The position numbers were made by a program, and so were the translations under genes. Below are positions 33,464-41,083 of a stretch of 57,130 nt of DNA, piece after piece. The DNA comes from Rhodoferax sp. Its GTDB lineage: Bacteria; Pseudomonadota; Gammaproteobacteria; Burkholderiales; Burkholderiaceae_C. Each line of letters starts with the position of its first letter. The first letter of the stretch is position 1. The stretch is taken from the NCBI RefSeq assembly GCF_025354435.1, contig NZ_JANXMU010000049.1, forward strand, positions 1 to 57,130, written 5' to 3'. The notes beneath the pieces were generated by a model. That model was not told the origin of the DNA, made no database searches, and worked only from the letters and a program-made list of their open reading frames with translations.

Positions 33464-34462
33464 ATGCCACTTGCACGCATTCCCGTCACGCTGATTTCCG
33501 GCTTTCTCGGTGCCGGTAAAACCACCTTGGTCAACCAGTTGCTGGCGCAGCGCAGCTTTGAAACTATCGGTGTCATCGTCAACGAGTTTGGCGAGGTCGG
33601 CATTGACGGCCAGCTGATCCTGGCCGACGACAACCCGGTGATCGAGATCAACAACGGCTGCGTCTGCTGCACCGTGCGCAAAGACCTGGCGCTGGCGGTG
33701 CACGACATGCTGCAACGCAGCCCGCGCCATATCGACCGGCTCATTATTGAAACCTCGGGCCTGGCCGACCCGGCACCGGTGCTGCAGACCTTTCTGGCCG
33801 ACCCGGAAATGCTGCAAAAGGTGGCGCTGGAATCGGTCATCACCGTGGTCGACGCGGGCCATGTGCACTGGCACATCCACGACGAAATCGTGCGCGAACA
33901 GATCGCCTTTGCCGACGTGGTGGTGCTGAACAAAACCGCGCTGGTCGATGCCGCCAGCCTGCAGCGCGTGGAGCGCGAAATCCAGCGGCTGAACCCGGCG
34001 GCCGTCGTACTGCACACCAACCATTCGCAGCTGGCGGCCAGCGCCTTGCTGGGCACCCAGCGCTTTGCCCTGAGCAACGTGCTGGCCATCGAACCCGACC
34101 TGCTGGACGGCGGCGAGCACGACCACACACACGACCTGTCCATCCAGTCGCTGTGCCTGGTGGCCGAGGGCTCGCTGGACCCGCAGCGCTTCAACCGCTG
34201 GATCAACCAGCTGGTGCAGGCCCAGGGCGCGCAACTGCTGCGCACCAAGGGCGTGCTGTCGCTGCACGGCGAGGCGCGTGAATTCTTCTTCCACGGCGTG
34301 CACATGCTGCTGGACTCGCAGCCCGGCCGCCGCTGGCCTGCCAACCGGCCACGCCAGAGCACGCTGGTGTTCATTGGCCGCAATCTGGATGCCGCCGCGC
34401 TGCGGCAAAGTTTTCTCGCCTGTCTGTTCTCTCTCCCTGTTCCCACCCTCGCCCACCACTGA
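33464..34462 (+). CDS. CobW/G3E-family GTPase, likely cobalt chaperone for nitrile hydratase
   Basis: 332 residues. G3E GTPase: P-loop GFLGAGKTTL (about 10-19), the metal-binding CxCC motif in NNGCVCCTVRKDL (about 64-76), ETSGLADP (switch II), NKT base-recognition motif in VVLNKTAL, and a C-terminal CobW_C domain. A short His cluster EHDHTHDLS precedes the C-terminal domain. Family members deliver Co, Zn or Ni. As first gene of an operon with Co-type nitrile hydratase and CbtAB, cobalt delivery to the enzyme is the natural reading, though inferred. Confidence 0.9.
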   Translation: MPLARIPVTLISGFLGAGKTTLVNQLLAQRSFETIGVIVNEFGEVGIDGQLILADDNPVIEINNGCVCCTVRKDLALAVHDMLQRSPRHIDRLIIETSGLADPAPVLQTFLADPEMLQKVALESVITVVDAGHVHWHIHDEIVREQIAFADVVVLNKTALVDAASLQRVEREIQRLNPAAVVLHTNHSQLAASALLGTQRFALSNVLAIEPDLLDGGEHDHTHDLSIQSLCLVAEGSLDPQRFNRWINQLVQAQGAQLLRTKGVLSLHGEAREFFFHGVHMLLDSQPGRRWPANRPRQSTLVFIGRNLDAAALRQSFLACLFSLPVPTLAHH

Positions 34463-34472
34463 AAGGAAAACC

Positions 34473-34973
34473 ATGCAATCCAAAGAAGCCTATACCGTCA
34501 GCATCGGCCTGCTGGCCGTTGCCGATACCTACCTGACGGCCACCGCGCTGCCCGTGCCGGTGTGGGTCACCTTCATCGCCTGGGCCTCGTTCTTTGTGGT
34601 TGGCGGCGGCAGCAAAGGGCTGGTGCAAAGCATGGCCTCGAATCTCAGCGGCCTGGCCATCAGCGCGCTGACCTTGCTGGCGATTGCCTTCAGCAGCGGC
34701 TCGCCGCTGGCGGCAGCGGTATGCGTGGGCATTGGCAGCGCGGCCATGGTGCAGGCCTCCAAGGCCACGTTGCTGGCCATCTTGCCTGCCGTGGTCTGGG
34801 GCTTTGCGTCCACCGTCGGCACCACGGTGGCCACCGGCAAACCCATCACCACGCTGGGGCTGGACAACCCGGCGCTGGTGGCGGCCACCGCCCTGGTAGT
34901 GGGTGGCCTGTTTGGTTACCTCTCCGAGCTGCTGGGCGAGGCGCTGACTGCAAAGCGCCTGGGCCTGGCCTGA
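34473..34973 (+). CDS. DUF1097-family membrane protein
   Basis: 166 residues from the ATG at 34473, with AAAGGAAAA upstream. Nearly the whole protein is hydrophobic, about five membrane segments (for example VPVWVTFIAWASFFVVGGG and AATALVVGGLFGYLSELL). DUF1097 proteins are small inner-membrane proteins of unknown function. It is 10 bp after CobW and 26 bp before the nitrile hydratase beta gene. A role in substrate or metal uptake can be guessed but not shown. Confidence 0.8.
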   Translation: MQSKEAYTVSIGLLAVADTYLTATALPVPVWVTFIAWASFFVVGGGSKGLVQSMASNLSGLAISALTLLAIAFSSGSPLAAAVCVGIGSAAMVQASKATLLAILPAVVWGFASTVGTTVATGKPITTLGLDNPALVAATALVVGGLFGYLSELLGEALTAKRLGLA

Positions 34974-34999
34974 ATTTCTTACCCACCACTGGAACCACG

Positions 35000-35746
35000 A
35001 TGAAACTCCAACATTCCCTCGGCGGCCTGGAAAACCTGGGCCCGGTCAGCGTCGAACCCAAGGTCTTTGTGCAGGACTGGGAAAAGCGCATCTTCGGCAT
35101 CCACACCGTGATGATGGCCGAGAGCACGCACCTGGCCGATGCCCTGCCGCAGTACCCGGTGGCCAGCCTGCCCACGGCCTTCAAAGACCACTGGACCTGG
35201 GCCTCGCTGCGCACCGGTGCAGAGGGCATGCAGCCCTTCGAATACTTCAAGTACCGCTATTACGAAAAGTGGCTGATGGGCATCAGCCAGTTCTTTGTCG
35301 ACAAGGGCTATATCAGCGCCGACGAGCTGGCCGCGCAGACCGCACACTACCGTGCCCAGCCTGCCGCGCCGCTGCCCGACCAGCCCAACACCGCCATCAA
35401 GGACCAGATCGTCGACTACCTGCTGCGCGGCGACTCGGGCCTGCGGCCCCTGCCGCACCCGCCGAAATTCAGCACCGGGCAAAACGTCACCGTGGCCGAC
35501 CCGCTGGCCGCCGACCACACGCGGCTGCCGGGCTATTTGCGCAACAAGCAGGGCACGGTCAGCGAGGTGTACCCGGGTGCCTTTGAGTACTTCGTCTCCA
35601 CCGGGCCCGACGGCCTGGAGGGCGCGATGCCGGTGTACCGCGTGGCCTTTGAGGCCGCCGACATCTGGGGTGCCCGTTTCAGCGAACCCCACACCACCAT
35701 CTATGCCGACCTCTTCGAGGTCTATCTGCAAACCCCCAGCATCTGA
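35000..35746 (+). CDS. nthB: Nitrile hydratase beta subunit
   Basis: 248 residues, close to the usual 220-240. N-terminal MKLQHSLGGLENLGPVSVEP is the family opening (as in MDGIHDxGG-type starts), followed by FVQDWEKRIFGIHTVM, PFEYFKYRYYEKWLMGI, and a C-terminal SH3-like barrel (FSTGQNVTVADPLAADHTRLPGYLRNKQGTVSEVYPGAFEYFV). Forms the alpha-beta heterodimer that hydrates nitriles to amides. Beta precedes alpha, the order of cobalt-type enzymes. Confidence 0.94.
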   Translation: MKLQHSLGGLENLGPVSVEPKVFVQDWEKRIFGIHTVMMAESTHLADALPQYPVASLPTAFKDHWTWASLRTGAEGMQPFEYFKYRYYEKWLMGISQFFVDKGYISADELAAQTAHYRAQPAAPLPDQPNTAIKDQIVDYLLRGDSGLRPLPHPPKFSTGQNVTVADPLAADHTRLPGYLRNKQGTVSEVYPGAFEYFVSTGPDGLEGAMPVYRVAFEAADIWGARFSEPHTTIYADLFEVYLQTPSI

Positions 35747-35758
35747 AAGGTGACACCC

Positions 35759-36385
35759 ATGAGCGACTTATTCCAATACGACAGCGAGCGCGAAGCCACC
35801 AGCGCCGCCAAAGTGCGGGCTCTGGAGGCCTTGCTGATCCAGAAAGGCGTGATCGGCAGCGACTCGGTCGACGCGGTGCTGCAGCACTTTGAAAGCGTGG
35901 CCGGGCCTTTCAACGGCGCCCGCATTGTGGCCCGTGCCTGGATGGACCCAGCCTACCAGCAGCGGCTGATTGCCGACACGCCCAAGGCGATTGCCGAGCT
36001 GAACATGGCCCAGGGCATGGACGGTGCCGAAGGCGAGCACATGGCTGCCGTGGCCAACAGCCCAGGCGTGCACAACCTGGTGATCTGCACGCTGTGCTCT
36101 TGCTACCCCTGGCCGGTGCTGGGCCTGCCGCCCTACTGGTACAAAGACCCGGTGTTCCGTGCCCGCGGTGTGCGCGAGTCGCGTGCCGTGCTGCGCGAAT
36201 TTGGCGTGCCGGTGGCCGATGCCACCGAGGTCAAGGTGTGGGACAGCAGCGCGCAGATCCGCTGGTTTGTGCTGCCCGAGCGCCCCGCCGGGACCGAGCA
36301 TTTGAGCGAAGCCGAATTGGCCGCGCTGGTCACCCCCGAAGCCATGATGGGTGTGGCCCTGGTGGCCGCGCCCGCCACGCACTGA
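35759..36385 (+). CDS. nthA: Nitrile hydratase alpha subunit, cobalt type
   Basis: 208 residues from the ATG at 35759, preceded by GAAAGGTGA; a GTG nine bases earlier is possible. The metal centre reads VICTLCSCYPWPVLGLPPYW (about residue 109 on): CTLCSC with Thr marks the Co(III) form (Fe enzymes have CSLCSC), and its second and third Cys are normally oxidised to sulfinic/sulfenic acid. VRESRAVLREFG and VWDSSAQIRWFVLPERPAGT are further family blocks. 12 bp after the beta gene. No amidase gene is nearby to process the amide product. Confidence 0.95.
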   Translation: MSDLFQYDSEREATSAAKVRALEALLIQKGVIGSDSVDAVLQHFESVAGPFNGARIVARAWMDPAYQQRLIADTPKAIAELNMAQGMDGAEGEHMAAVANSPGVHNLVICTLCSCYPWPVLGLPPYWYKDPVFRARGVRESRAVLREFGVPVADATEVKVWDSSAQIRWFVLPERPAGTEHLSEAELAALVTPEAMMGVALVAAPATH

Positions 36386-36394
36386 AGCCCTGCC

Positions 36395-36751
36395 ATGTTC
36401 ACCCGCTTTGAAGAATTTGCCGCCGCCCAGATGCTGGGCCACGCCGATTCGCCACCGCGCAGCCAGGGCAAGCTGCATTTCAGCCAGGACTGGCAGCGCA
36501 CCCTGTTCGGCCTGACGCTGGCCGTGTCGAAAGAAGGCCATTTCGAATGGGAAGATTTCCGCAAGCACCTGATCCAGTCCATCGGTGCCTGGGAAACCAT
36601 GGACTGCGCCGACCAGCCCCCCTGGGACTACTACGAACGCTTTCTGCTGGCCCTGACCCAGGTGCTGCAGCAGCACGCGGTGGTGAGCGCCGCCGAAATC
36701 GCCCACAGCTTTCCCACCCCTTCCACCCTTGATGCCAGGAGCACCGTATGA
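36395..36751 (+). CDS. Nitrile hydratase activator/accessory protein (P14K/NhlE-like)
   Basis: 118 residues. It looks like the N-terminal part of the beta subunit: GKLHFSQDWQRTLFGLTLAV parallels KVFVQDWEKRIFGIHTVMMA of the beta chain. Such small proteins bind the alpha subunit and mediate cobalt insertion by subunit swapping in Co-type enzymes. Its stop overlaps the cbtB start by 4 bp (ATGA). Confidence 0.88.
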   Translation: MFTRFEEFAAAQMLGHADSPPRSQGKLHFSQDWQRTLFGLTLAVSKEGHFEWEDFRKHLIQSIGAWETMDCADQPPWDYYERFLLALTQVLQQHAVVSAAEIAHSFPTPSTLDARSTV

Positions 36752-36936
36752 CTACCCCCGTTCTGTCCCCCGCCCGCCCCTGGGTCGGCCCCACCGCCGC
36801 CAGCGTCCTGCCTCCCTTGGCCGCCGCCGCCGGGCTTGGCCTGGCGCTGCTGTACGGCGTGGCCTTTGCCGACAGCCCGGTGCTGCACAACGCCGCGCAC
36901 GACGTGCGCCACATCACCGTCAAACCCTGCCACTGA
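36748..36936 (+). CDS. cbtB: CbtB cobalt transporter subunit
   Basis: 62 residues: one membrane segment (VLPPLAAAAGLGLALLYGVAF) and a His-rich tail HNAAHDVRHITVKPCH, the CbtB pattern. CbtA and CbtB are a predicted cobalt uptake system usually found under cobalamin control; here they sit inside the nitrile hydratase operon, overlapping the activator gene and 11 bp before cbtA. Confidence 0.87.
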   Translation: MTTPVLSPARPWVGPTAASVLPPLAAAAGLGLALLYGVAFADSPVLHNAAHDVRHITVKPCH

Positions 36937-36947
36937 AGGAGATGGGC

Positions 36948-37730
36948 ATGCTTTTCCAACGTTTGATCTGGTGCGCCCTGGGCGTGGCCGTGCTGGTGGG
37001 CAGTTTGCAATCGGGATTGCAGCAGTTCCAGACCCTGCCCATCCTTCTGGCCGCCGAGGTGTTTGAAGGCCAGAAGTCCGAGCCCGCCCCGGTGCCTGCC
37101 CATGCACACGCCGAGGCGGCTGCGCATGAGCATGCGCACGGTGCCGAAGCCTGGGAGCCGTCCGACGGCCTGGAGCGCAATGCCTGGACCTGGGTCGCCA
37201 ATGTGCTGCACGCTTTCAGCATGGCTTTGTTGCTGCTGGCGGTGATGGGGCTGTGGGCCTACCGGCGTGGCAGCCGTACCGGTAGCCTGCGCTTGGCGCT
37301 GGCCGTAGCCGCGGCGGGGTGGTTGAGCCTGCACCTGTGGCCATCGCTGGGCTTGCCCGCCGAAGTGCCCGGCATGGAAGCGGCCGCCCTCGGTGCGCGC
37401 CAGGGCTGGTGGCTGCTGGCGGTGGTTTGCGCGGGCCTGGCTTGCACCACGGTGGCCGCCGGGTCGCAGGTCTGGCGCTGGCCGGTGGCAGGCCTGCTGC
37501 TGGCACTGCCGTTCATCGTCGGCGCGCCGCAGCACGGCGGCGATGCCCTGGTCGGGTTCAGTGGGGCCGCCCGCGCGCAGATGGCGCTGCTGGAAGCCCA
37601 GTTCTTTTGGGCCACCACCTGGATGTCGCTGTCGTTTTGGGCCGGCCTGGGGCTGCTGGGGGCCGCTGTGTTTGGCCGCTGGGTCCAGCCCTTGCTTGCA
37701 GGCCATTCGTCCGCAGCCCCTGCGGCATGA
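36948..37730 (+). CDS. cbtA: CbtA cobalt transporter subunit
   Basis: 260 residues from the ATG at 36948 (AAGGAG six bases upstream); an ATG at 36942 is the alternative. Membrane protein with about five or six segments, starting MLFQRLIWCALGVAVLVGSL. A His-rich loop AHAHAEAAAHEHAHGAE (about 45-61) is suited to Co binding. The end WVQPLLAG is typical of CbtA. Supplies cobalt for the nitrile hydratase by context. Confidence 0.88.
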   Translation: MLFQRLIWCALGVAVLVGSLQSGLQQFQTLPILLAAEVFEGQKSEPAPVPAHAHAEAAAHEHAHGAEAWEPSDGLERNAWTWVANVLHAFSMALLLLAVMGLWAYRRGSRTGSLRLALAVAAAGWLSLHLWPSLGLPAEVPGMEAAALGARQGWWLLAVVCAGLACTTVAAGSQVWRWPVAGLLLALPFIVGAPQHGGDALVGFSGAARAQMALLEAQFFWATTWMSLSFWAGLGLLGAAVFGRWVQPLLAGHSSAAPAA

Positions 37731-37764
37731 TGTTTGGCAACTGACACGTTTCCGGAGGCGACCC

Positions 37765-38763
37765 ATGCGCAAGATATCGGTGGCGGTGATGCTGTTCCCG
37801 CGCTTCCAGCTGCTCGATCTGTCGGGTCCGGCGGATGCTTTTGGCGAAGTGAAGGTGCTCAGCCAGGGGGAGTGCGAATACGAGATGCTGACCATCGGCA
37901 CCACCCGCGGGCCGATCAAGTCGTCCAGCGGCATCACCATCAACCCGGACCGCACCATCTTCGATCCCTGCCCGCAGTTCGACACCGTGCTGGTACCCGG
38001 CGGTCTGGGGGTGTTTGATGTGCTGGAAGACAGCACGGTGCTGGACTGGCTGGCCCAGCAAAGCCGCTCCTGCCGCCGCCTGGGCGCGGTGTGCAACGGC
38101 GGCTTTGCGCTGGGGGCCGCGGGGCTGCTGAAGGACAAAACCGTCAGCACCCACTGGATGGACGTGGCCCGCATGGCCAGCATGTTCCCCAGCGCCCGCA
38201 TCGAGCCCGACCGTATCTACATCAAGGACGGCGGGCTGTACACCACCGCGGGCGTGACCGCCGGGATCGACCTGTCGCTGCTGCTGATCGAGGAAGACTT
38301 CGGCAAGAAGATGGCGCTGGACGTGGCCAAGTACCTGATCGTCTACCTGCGCCGTGCAGGCGGGCAGTCGCAGTTCAGCCCGCTGCTGGAGATGCAGGCC
38401 GATGTGGACACCGAGGTGGCGGCCATCCAGGCCTTCATCCTCGGCAAGCTGCACCTGGGCCACACGGTGGAGTCCCTGGCCCAGCACTTCCACATGAGCG
38501 CCCGCAACCTGTCGCGCGTCTTCAGCAAGGGTAGCGGTGCGACCTTGATTTCGTTTTTGAACGATGCACGCATCGATGCAGCGCGGCGCTACCTGGAAAC
38601 CACCGACCTGCCCATCAAGGACATCGCCAGCCGCTGTGGCTTTGACAACAGCGAAAGCCTGCGCCGCCTGTTCAGCCGTCGCCTGGACATTGGCCCGCTG
38701 GACTACCGGCAGCGTTTTCGCTCTGCCGACCCCGGCAAGCAAGCCGTTGCCAAGGGGGCATAA
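37765..38763 (+). CDS. GlxA-like AraC regulator with DJ-1/PfpI domain
   Basis: 332 residues from the ATG at 37765, with CCGGAGGCG upstream. N-terminal DJ-1/PfpI-type domain (about 1-180: SVAVMLFPRFQLLDLSGPADAFGE; RLGAVCNGGFALGAAGLL includes the Cys elbow) and C-terminal AraC HTH pair (about 225-320: VESLAQHFHMSARNLSRVFSKGSG and IKDIASRCGFDNSESLRRLFSRR). 34 bp after cbtA on the same strand, so likely the local activator of the nitrile hydratase operon. The inducer, perhaps a nitrile or amide, is unknown. Confidence 0.9.
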   Translation: MRKISVAVMLFPRFQLLDLSGPADAFGEVKVLSQGECEYEMLTIGTTRGPIKSSSGITINPDRTIFDPCPQFDTVLVPGGLGVFDVLEDSTVLDWLAQQSRSCRRLGAVCNGGFALGAAGLLKDKTVSTHWMDVARMASMFPSARIEPDRIYIKDGGLYTTAGVTAGIDLSLLLIEEDFGKKMALDVAKYLIVYLRRAGGQSQFSPLLEMQADVDTEVAAIQAFILGKLHLGHTVESLAQHFHMSARNLSRVFSKGSGATLISFLNDARIDAARRYLETTDLPIKDIASRCGFDNSESLRRLFSRRLDIGPLDYRQRFRSADPGKQAVAKGA

Positions 38764-38765
38764 AT

Positions 38766-38822
38766 GCTATTTAAAATATAGCTGCTAGTGCAGGCGTAGT
38801 CTGCGCTAGACCCCGATTTTCT
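38766..38822 (+). repeat. Dispersed intergenic hairpin repeat, copy 7
   Basis: TATAGCTGCTAGTGCAGGCG, then TAGTCTGCGCTAGACCCCGA. Lies between convergent genes and supplies the TAG stop of yjjJ (38806-38808) on the minus strand. The TAA of the AraC gene is three bases before it. Confidence 0.8.
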
Positions 38823-40110
38823 TTAAATTTCCTGCCGCAATCGCCCGGAACCCGTCCGAGATGCGGGCATCACCTGCTGCCGCGGCCCAGAACACGGCTG
38901 CCAGCTGTTTAGCCCGCTCCCACTCCGGCAGCGTCGCCGTGGTGGGCTGCAACCGCCCTGCAGCGAAGTCCCGCGGTACCAGCTCGCCGCCTACCGGGGC
39001 GTAGAGCATGGGCAACATGTCGTAGGTGGGCGAGAGGGCCCAGTCGTCGTCTTCCAGCAGCAGCGAGATGTTGCCGTAGTGCCGGTCGGTGTTGGCGATG
39101 AGCACGCCAAAGGCTTCCAGAAAGCGCAGGTGCTGCGCGTCGGCGGGGGTCAGCAGGCCGCGGGCCTGCATGCGCTCGGCGGTGGCGGCCCAGTTGTCCA
39201 TGGCGCCTACGTATTCCGCGTCGTAGACCATCAGCGAGACCATGCCCACGCGGCCATGGGCGGTGCGGTCGAAGCGCTCGGCTTCCAGAAACACCCGGCC
39301 TGCGCCGGTAAAGATCTGCGTCTTGGCGGCGGGCACGCCGGCCTGGGCCAGCGTTTCCAGCGCCAGATGCTCGCAGACCAGCAGGTCGCGGGTGCGCTGG
39401 TCGGTGGGGGCATCGCCTGCGGGCGAGAACTTGACGATCACGTGGCGACCGGCGGCGTTGGTGCAGAACTTGGGCTGCTCGCCGCCGGCCGACGAGCCCG
39501 ACAGCGTGCCCTGCATGGCCTGCTCGGCCAGGGCGGGGTAGTCGGCGGGCGAGGCAGCGCGGCTGGCACGCTCGGGCAGGGTGTGGAAACGCTGGAACGC
39601 GGCCTCGCCCACCACCAGGTTGCCGGGCAGGTCGTCGCCGCACAGGGCCAGGGCGCGCAGCACGTCGTCGTCGCTCCAGAAGCGCGGGTCGGGCAGCAGC
39701 TGCAGTTCGGGATGGGCGTGGGCAAAGGTGCGGCCCATGAAGCCCTGGGGGCGCATGTCGTCCAGAAACCAGGGCAGGCCGTCGAAGCGCTTGCTCAGGC
39801 CGTCGGCCTCGTCCACCCACACGGCACCGCTGGCCAGCGGCGTGAGGCGCGCAAACGGGCTGGGCTGGCCCTGGGCATCAATCCGCACCACCGGAATGCT
39901 GCTGCCCACGCCGCGCACCGTGCGCGGCAGCACGTAGCGCTGCGAACGCGCCGCGCCCACCTTGTGCACCTGGCCGGACTGCAGCAGCGGCGCCAGCGCC
40001 CGCGACACCGTGGGCTGGCTCACGCCCAGGGCGGCTTGCAGCTCGGCTGCCGACACCACGCCGCCGCGCTGGCGCAGCGCTTGCAGGATTTGGGGGGTGA
40101 GAGCAGCCAT
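38806..40110 (-). CDS. yjjJ: HipA-like kinase with N-terminal helix-turn-helix (YjjJ family)
   Basis: 434 residues. An N-terminal winged helix (about 1-60: ALRQRGGVVSAAELQAALGVSQPTVSRAL) joined to a HipA-type kinase domain: SGSSAGGEQPKFC (Gly-rich ATP-site loop near 207-219), ERFDRT, and the catalytic stretch FGVLIANTDRHYGNISLLLED (about 342-362) with Asp and Asn. E. coli YjjJ has this same layout and has been reported as a HipA-like toxin. No HipB-like antitoxin gene lies beside it; the fused HTH may provide autoregulation through the TATCTAT repeats upstream. The last residues and stop are encoded by repeat copy 7. Confidence 0.9.
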   Translation of the reverse strand: MAALTPQILQALRQRGGVVSAAELQAALGVSQPTVSRALAPLLQSGQVHKVGAARSQRYVLPRTVRGVGSSIPVVRIDAQGQPSPFARLTPLASGAVWVDEADGLSKRFDGLPWFLDDMRPQGFMGRTFAHAHPELQLLPDPRFWSDDDVLRALALCGDDLPGNLVVGEAAFQRFHTLPERASRAASPADYPALAEQAMQGTLSGSSAGGEQPKFCTNAAGRHVIVKFSPAGDAPTDQRTRDLLVCEHLALETLAQAGVPAAKTQIFTGAGRVFLEAERFDRTAHGRVGMVSLMVYDAEYVGAMDNWAATAERMQARGLLTPADAQHLRFLEAFGVLIANTDRHYGNISLLLEDDDWALSPTYDMLPMLYAPVGGELVPRDFAAGRLQPTTATLPEWERAKQLAAVFWAAAAGDARISDGFRAIAAGNLKKIGV

Positions 40111-40115
40111 GAAAC

Positions 40116-40190
40116 TATCTATAGTTGAATAGATAAATTATAAAATATTTACAATATATTCAGTAAGTTAGCTTATTCCATGAATAGATA
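40116..40190. promoter_or_regulatory. Candidate autoregulatory operators upstream of yjjJ
   Basis: TATCTAT (40116-40122) and ATAGATA (40129-40135) form a perfect 7-bp inverted repeat starting 6 bp upstream of the start codon. TGAATAGATA occurs at 40126-40135 and again at 40181-40190. The whole interval is AT-rich, unlike its surroundings, and likely holds the promoter. Confidence 0.55.
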
Positions 40191-40197
40191 CTTTAGA

Positions 40198-40758
40198 TTA
40201 AATCTGTCTGCGCCGACGTGCCCGCAAGGCCAGCTGCCAGGCGCGTCGGATGGCCGGGGTCAGCCACAGGGCCTGCAGGGTGGCATAGGCGATGGCGGCG
40301 AAGCCTGCGCCCATCAGCGGCAGGCCGACCAGCAGCGGCCAGCCCATGGCCTGCGCCCAGTCCACCATGCCCTGCAACCAGTCGGCTCCCATGCTGGGTA
40401 GCGGCGGCAAGGCGTAGGTGCCGGGCAGCACCCACTGCCCGAGCTGGAAGGCCAGCAGGTACAGCGGCACGATGGTCAGCGGATTGGTGTAGCAGGTGGC
40501 CAGCGCGCCCGCAATCGCGTTGCCGCGCAGCCAGGCGCACAGCACAAAGGTGGACGGCACCTGGAGCGGCCCGGGGATCAGGCCGCAAAACATTCCGATC
40601 GCCACACCCAACGCCAGCGGACGGCGGTTGAAGTCGAACACGTCGTGCCGGTCCAGCCAGGGTTTGGCCCGCTCCAGCAAGGGGCCGTGCAAATGGGCCA
40701 GCACTTTGGGTTCCAGGCCGCGCAGCCAGTGGCGTAGTTTTTGGGAGTAGCTGAGCAT
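40198..40758 (-). CDS. DUF2062-domain membrane protein
   Basis: 186 residues from the ATG at 40758 (GGAGC upstream); an ATG at 40818 would add 20 residues. DUF2062 core with GVAIGMFCGLIPGPLQVPSTFVLCAWLRGNAIAGALATCYTNPLT and two or three membrane segments, ending in a basic tail RARRRRQI. Widespread in proteobacteria, no firm function; sometimes near envelope genes. Nothing in the context adds to this. Confidence 0.82.
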   Translation of the reverse strand: MLSYSQKLRHWLRGLEPKVLAHLHGPLLERAKPWLDRHDVFDFNRRPLALGVAIGMFCGLIPGPLQVPSTFVLCAWLRGNAIAGALATCYTNPLTIVPLYLLAFQLGQWVLPGTYALPPLPSMGADWLQGMVDWAQAMGWPLLVGLPLMGAGFAAIAYATLQALWLTPAIRRAWQLALRARRRRQI

Positions 40759-41037
40759 CTGTGTGGGGGGCTCCAGGTAGGAAGGGGGCGGTCCGACCGC
40801 GCGGTGTTGCCGGGCCATAACCTGCGGGCAAATAGGCGTGATTTTAAAAACTAAACCATTCGCAAAAAACACTTTTACAAGGTACCGATATTTCGGAATT
40901 TACGAAATGTTCTTGCCCCACCTGAACGAAGTTTCCCGTGCCGAGCCCAGCGCGGGCTGCGGCCTAAAAACTGGGCCCACTAGGGTTTCCCGCAGTGCAC
41001 GGCCCCCCGTGGTCGGTGGTAAATTTCGCATCCATTG

Positions 41038-41051
41038 TGGAACCGGTTCCA
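41038..41051. promoter_or_regulatory. LacI-family operator
   Basis: TGGAACCGGTTCCA is a perfect 14-bp palindrome with central CG, 32 bp upstream of the LacI-family gene at 41084. It suggests autoregulation, and control of the downstream glycoside operon through the same promoter. Confidence 0.8.
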
Positions 41052-41083
41052 TACACATCAATTTACCATGGAATGCAGGACAG

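Noticed and set aside
33177-33470. Possible cobalamin riboswitch before the cobalt/nitrile hydratase operon
   Set aside because: CCAGGAGTCCC near 33453 faintly recalls a B12 box but is simply the CobW ribosome site; the conserved core with its paired arms is not found.
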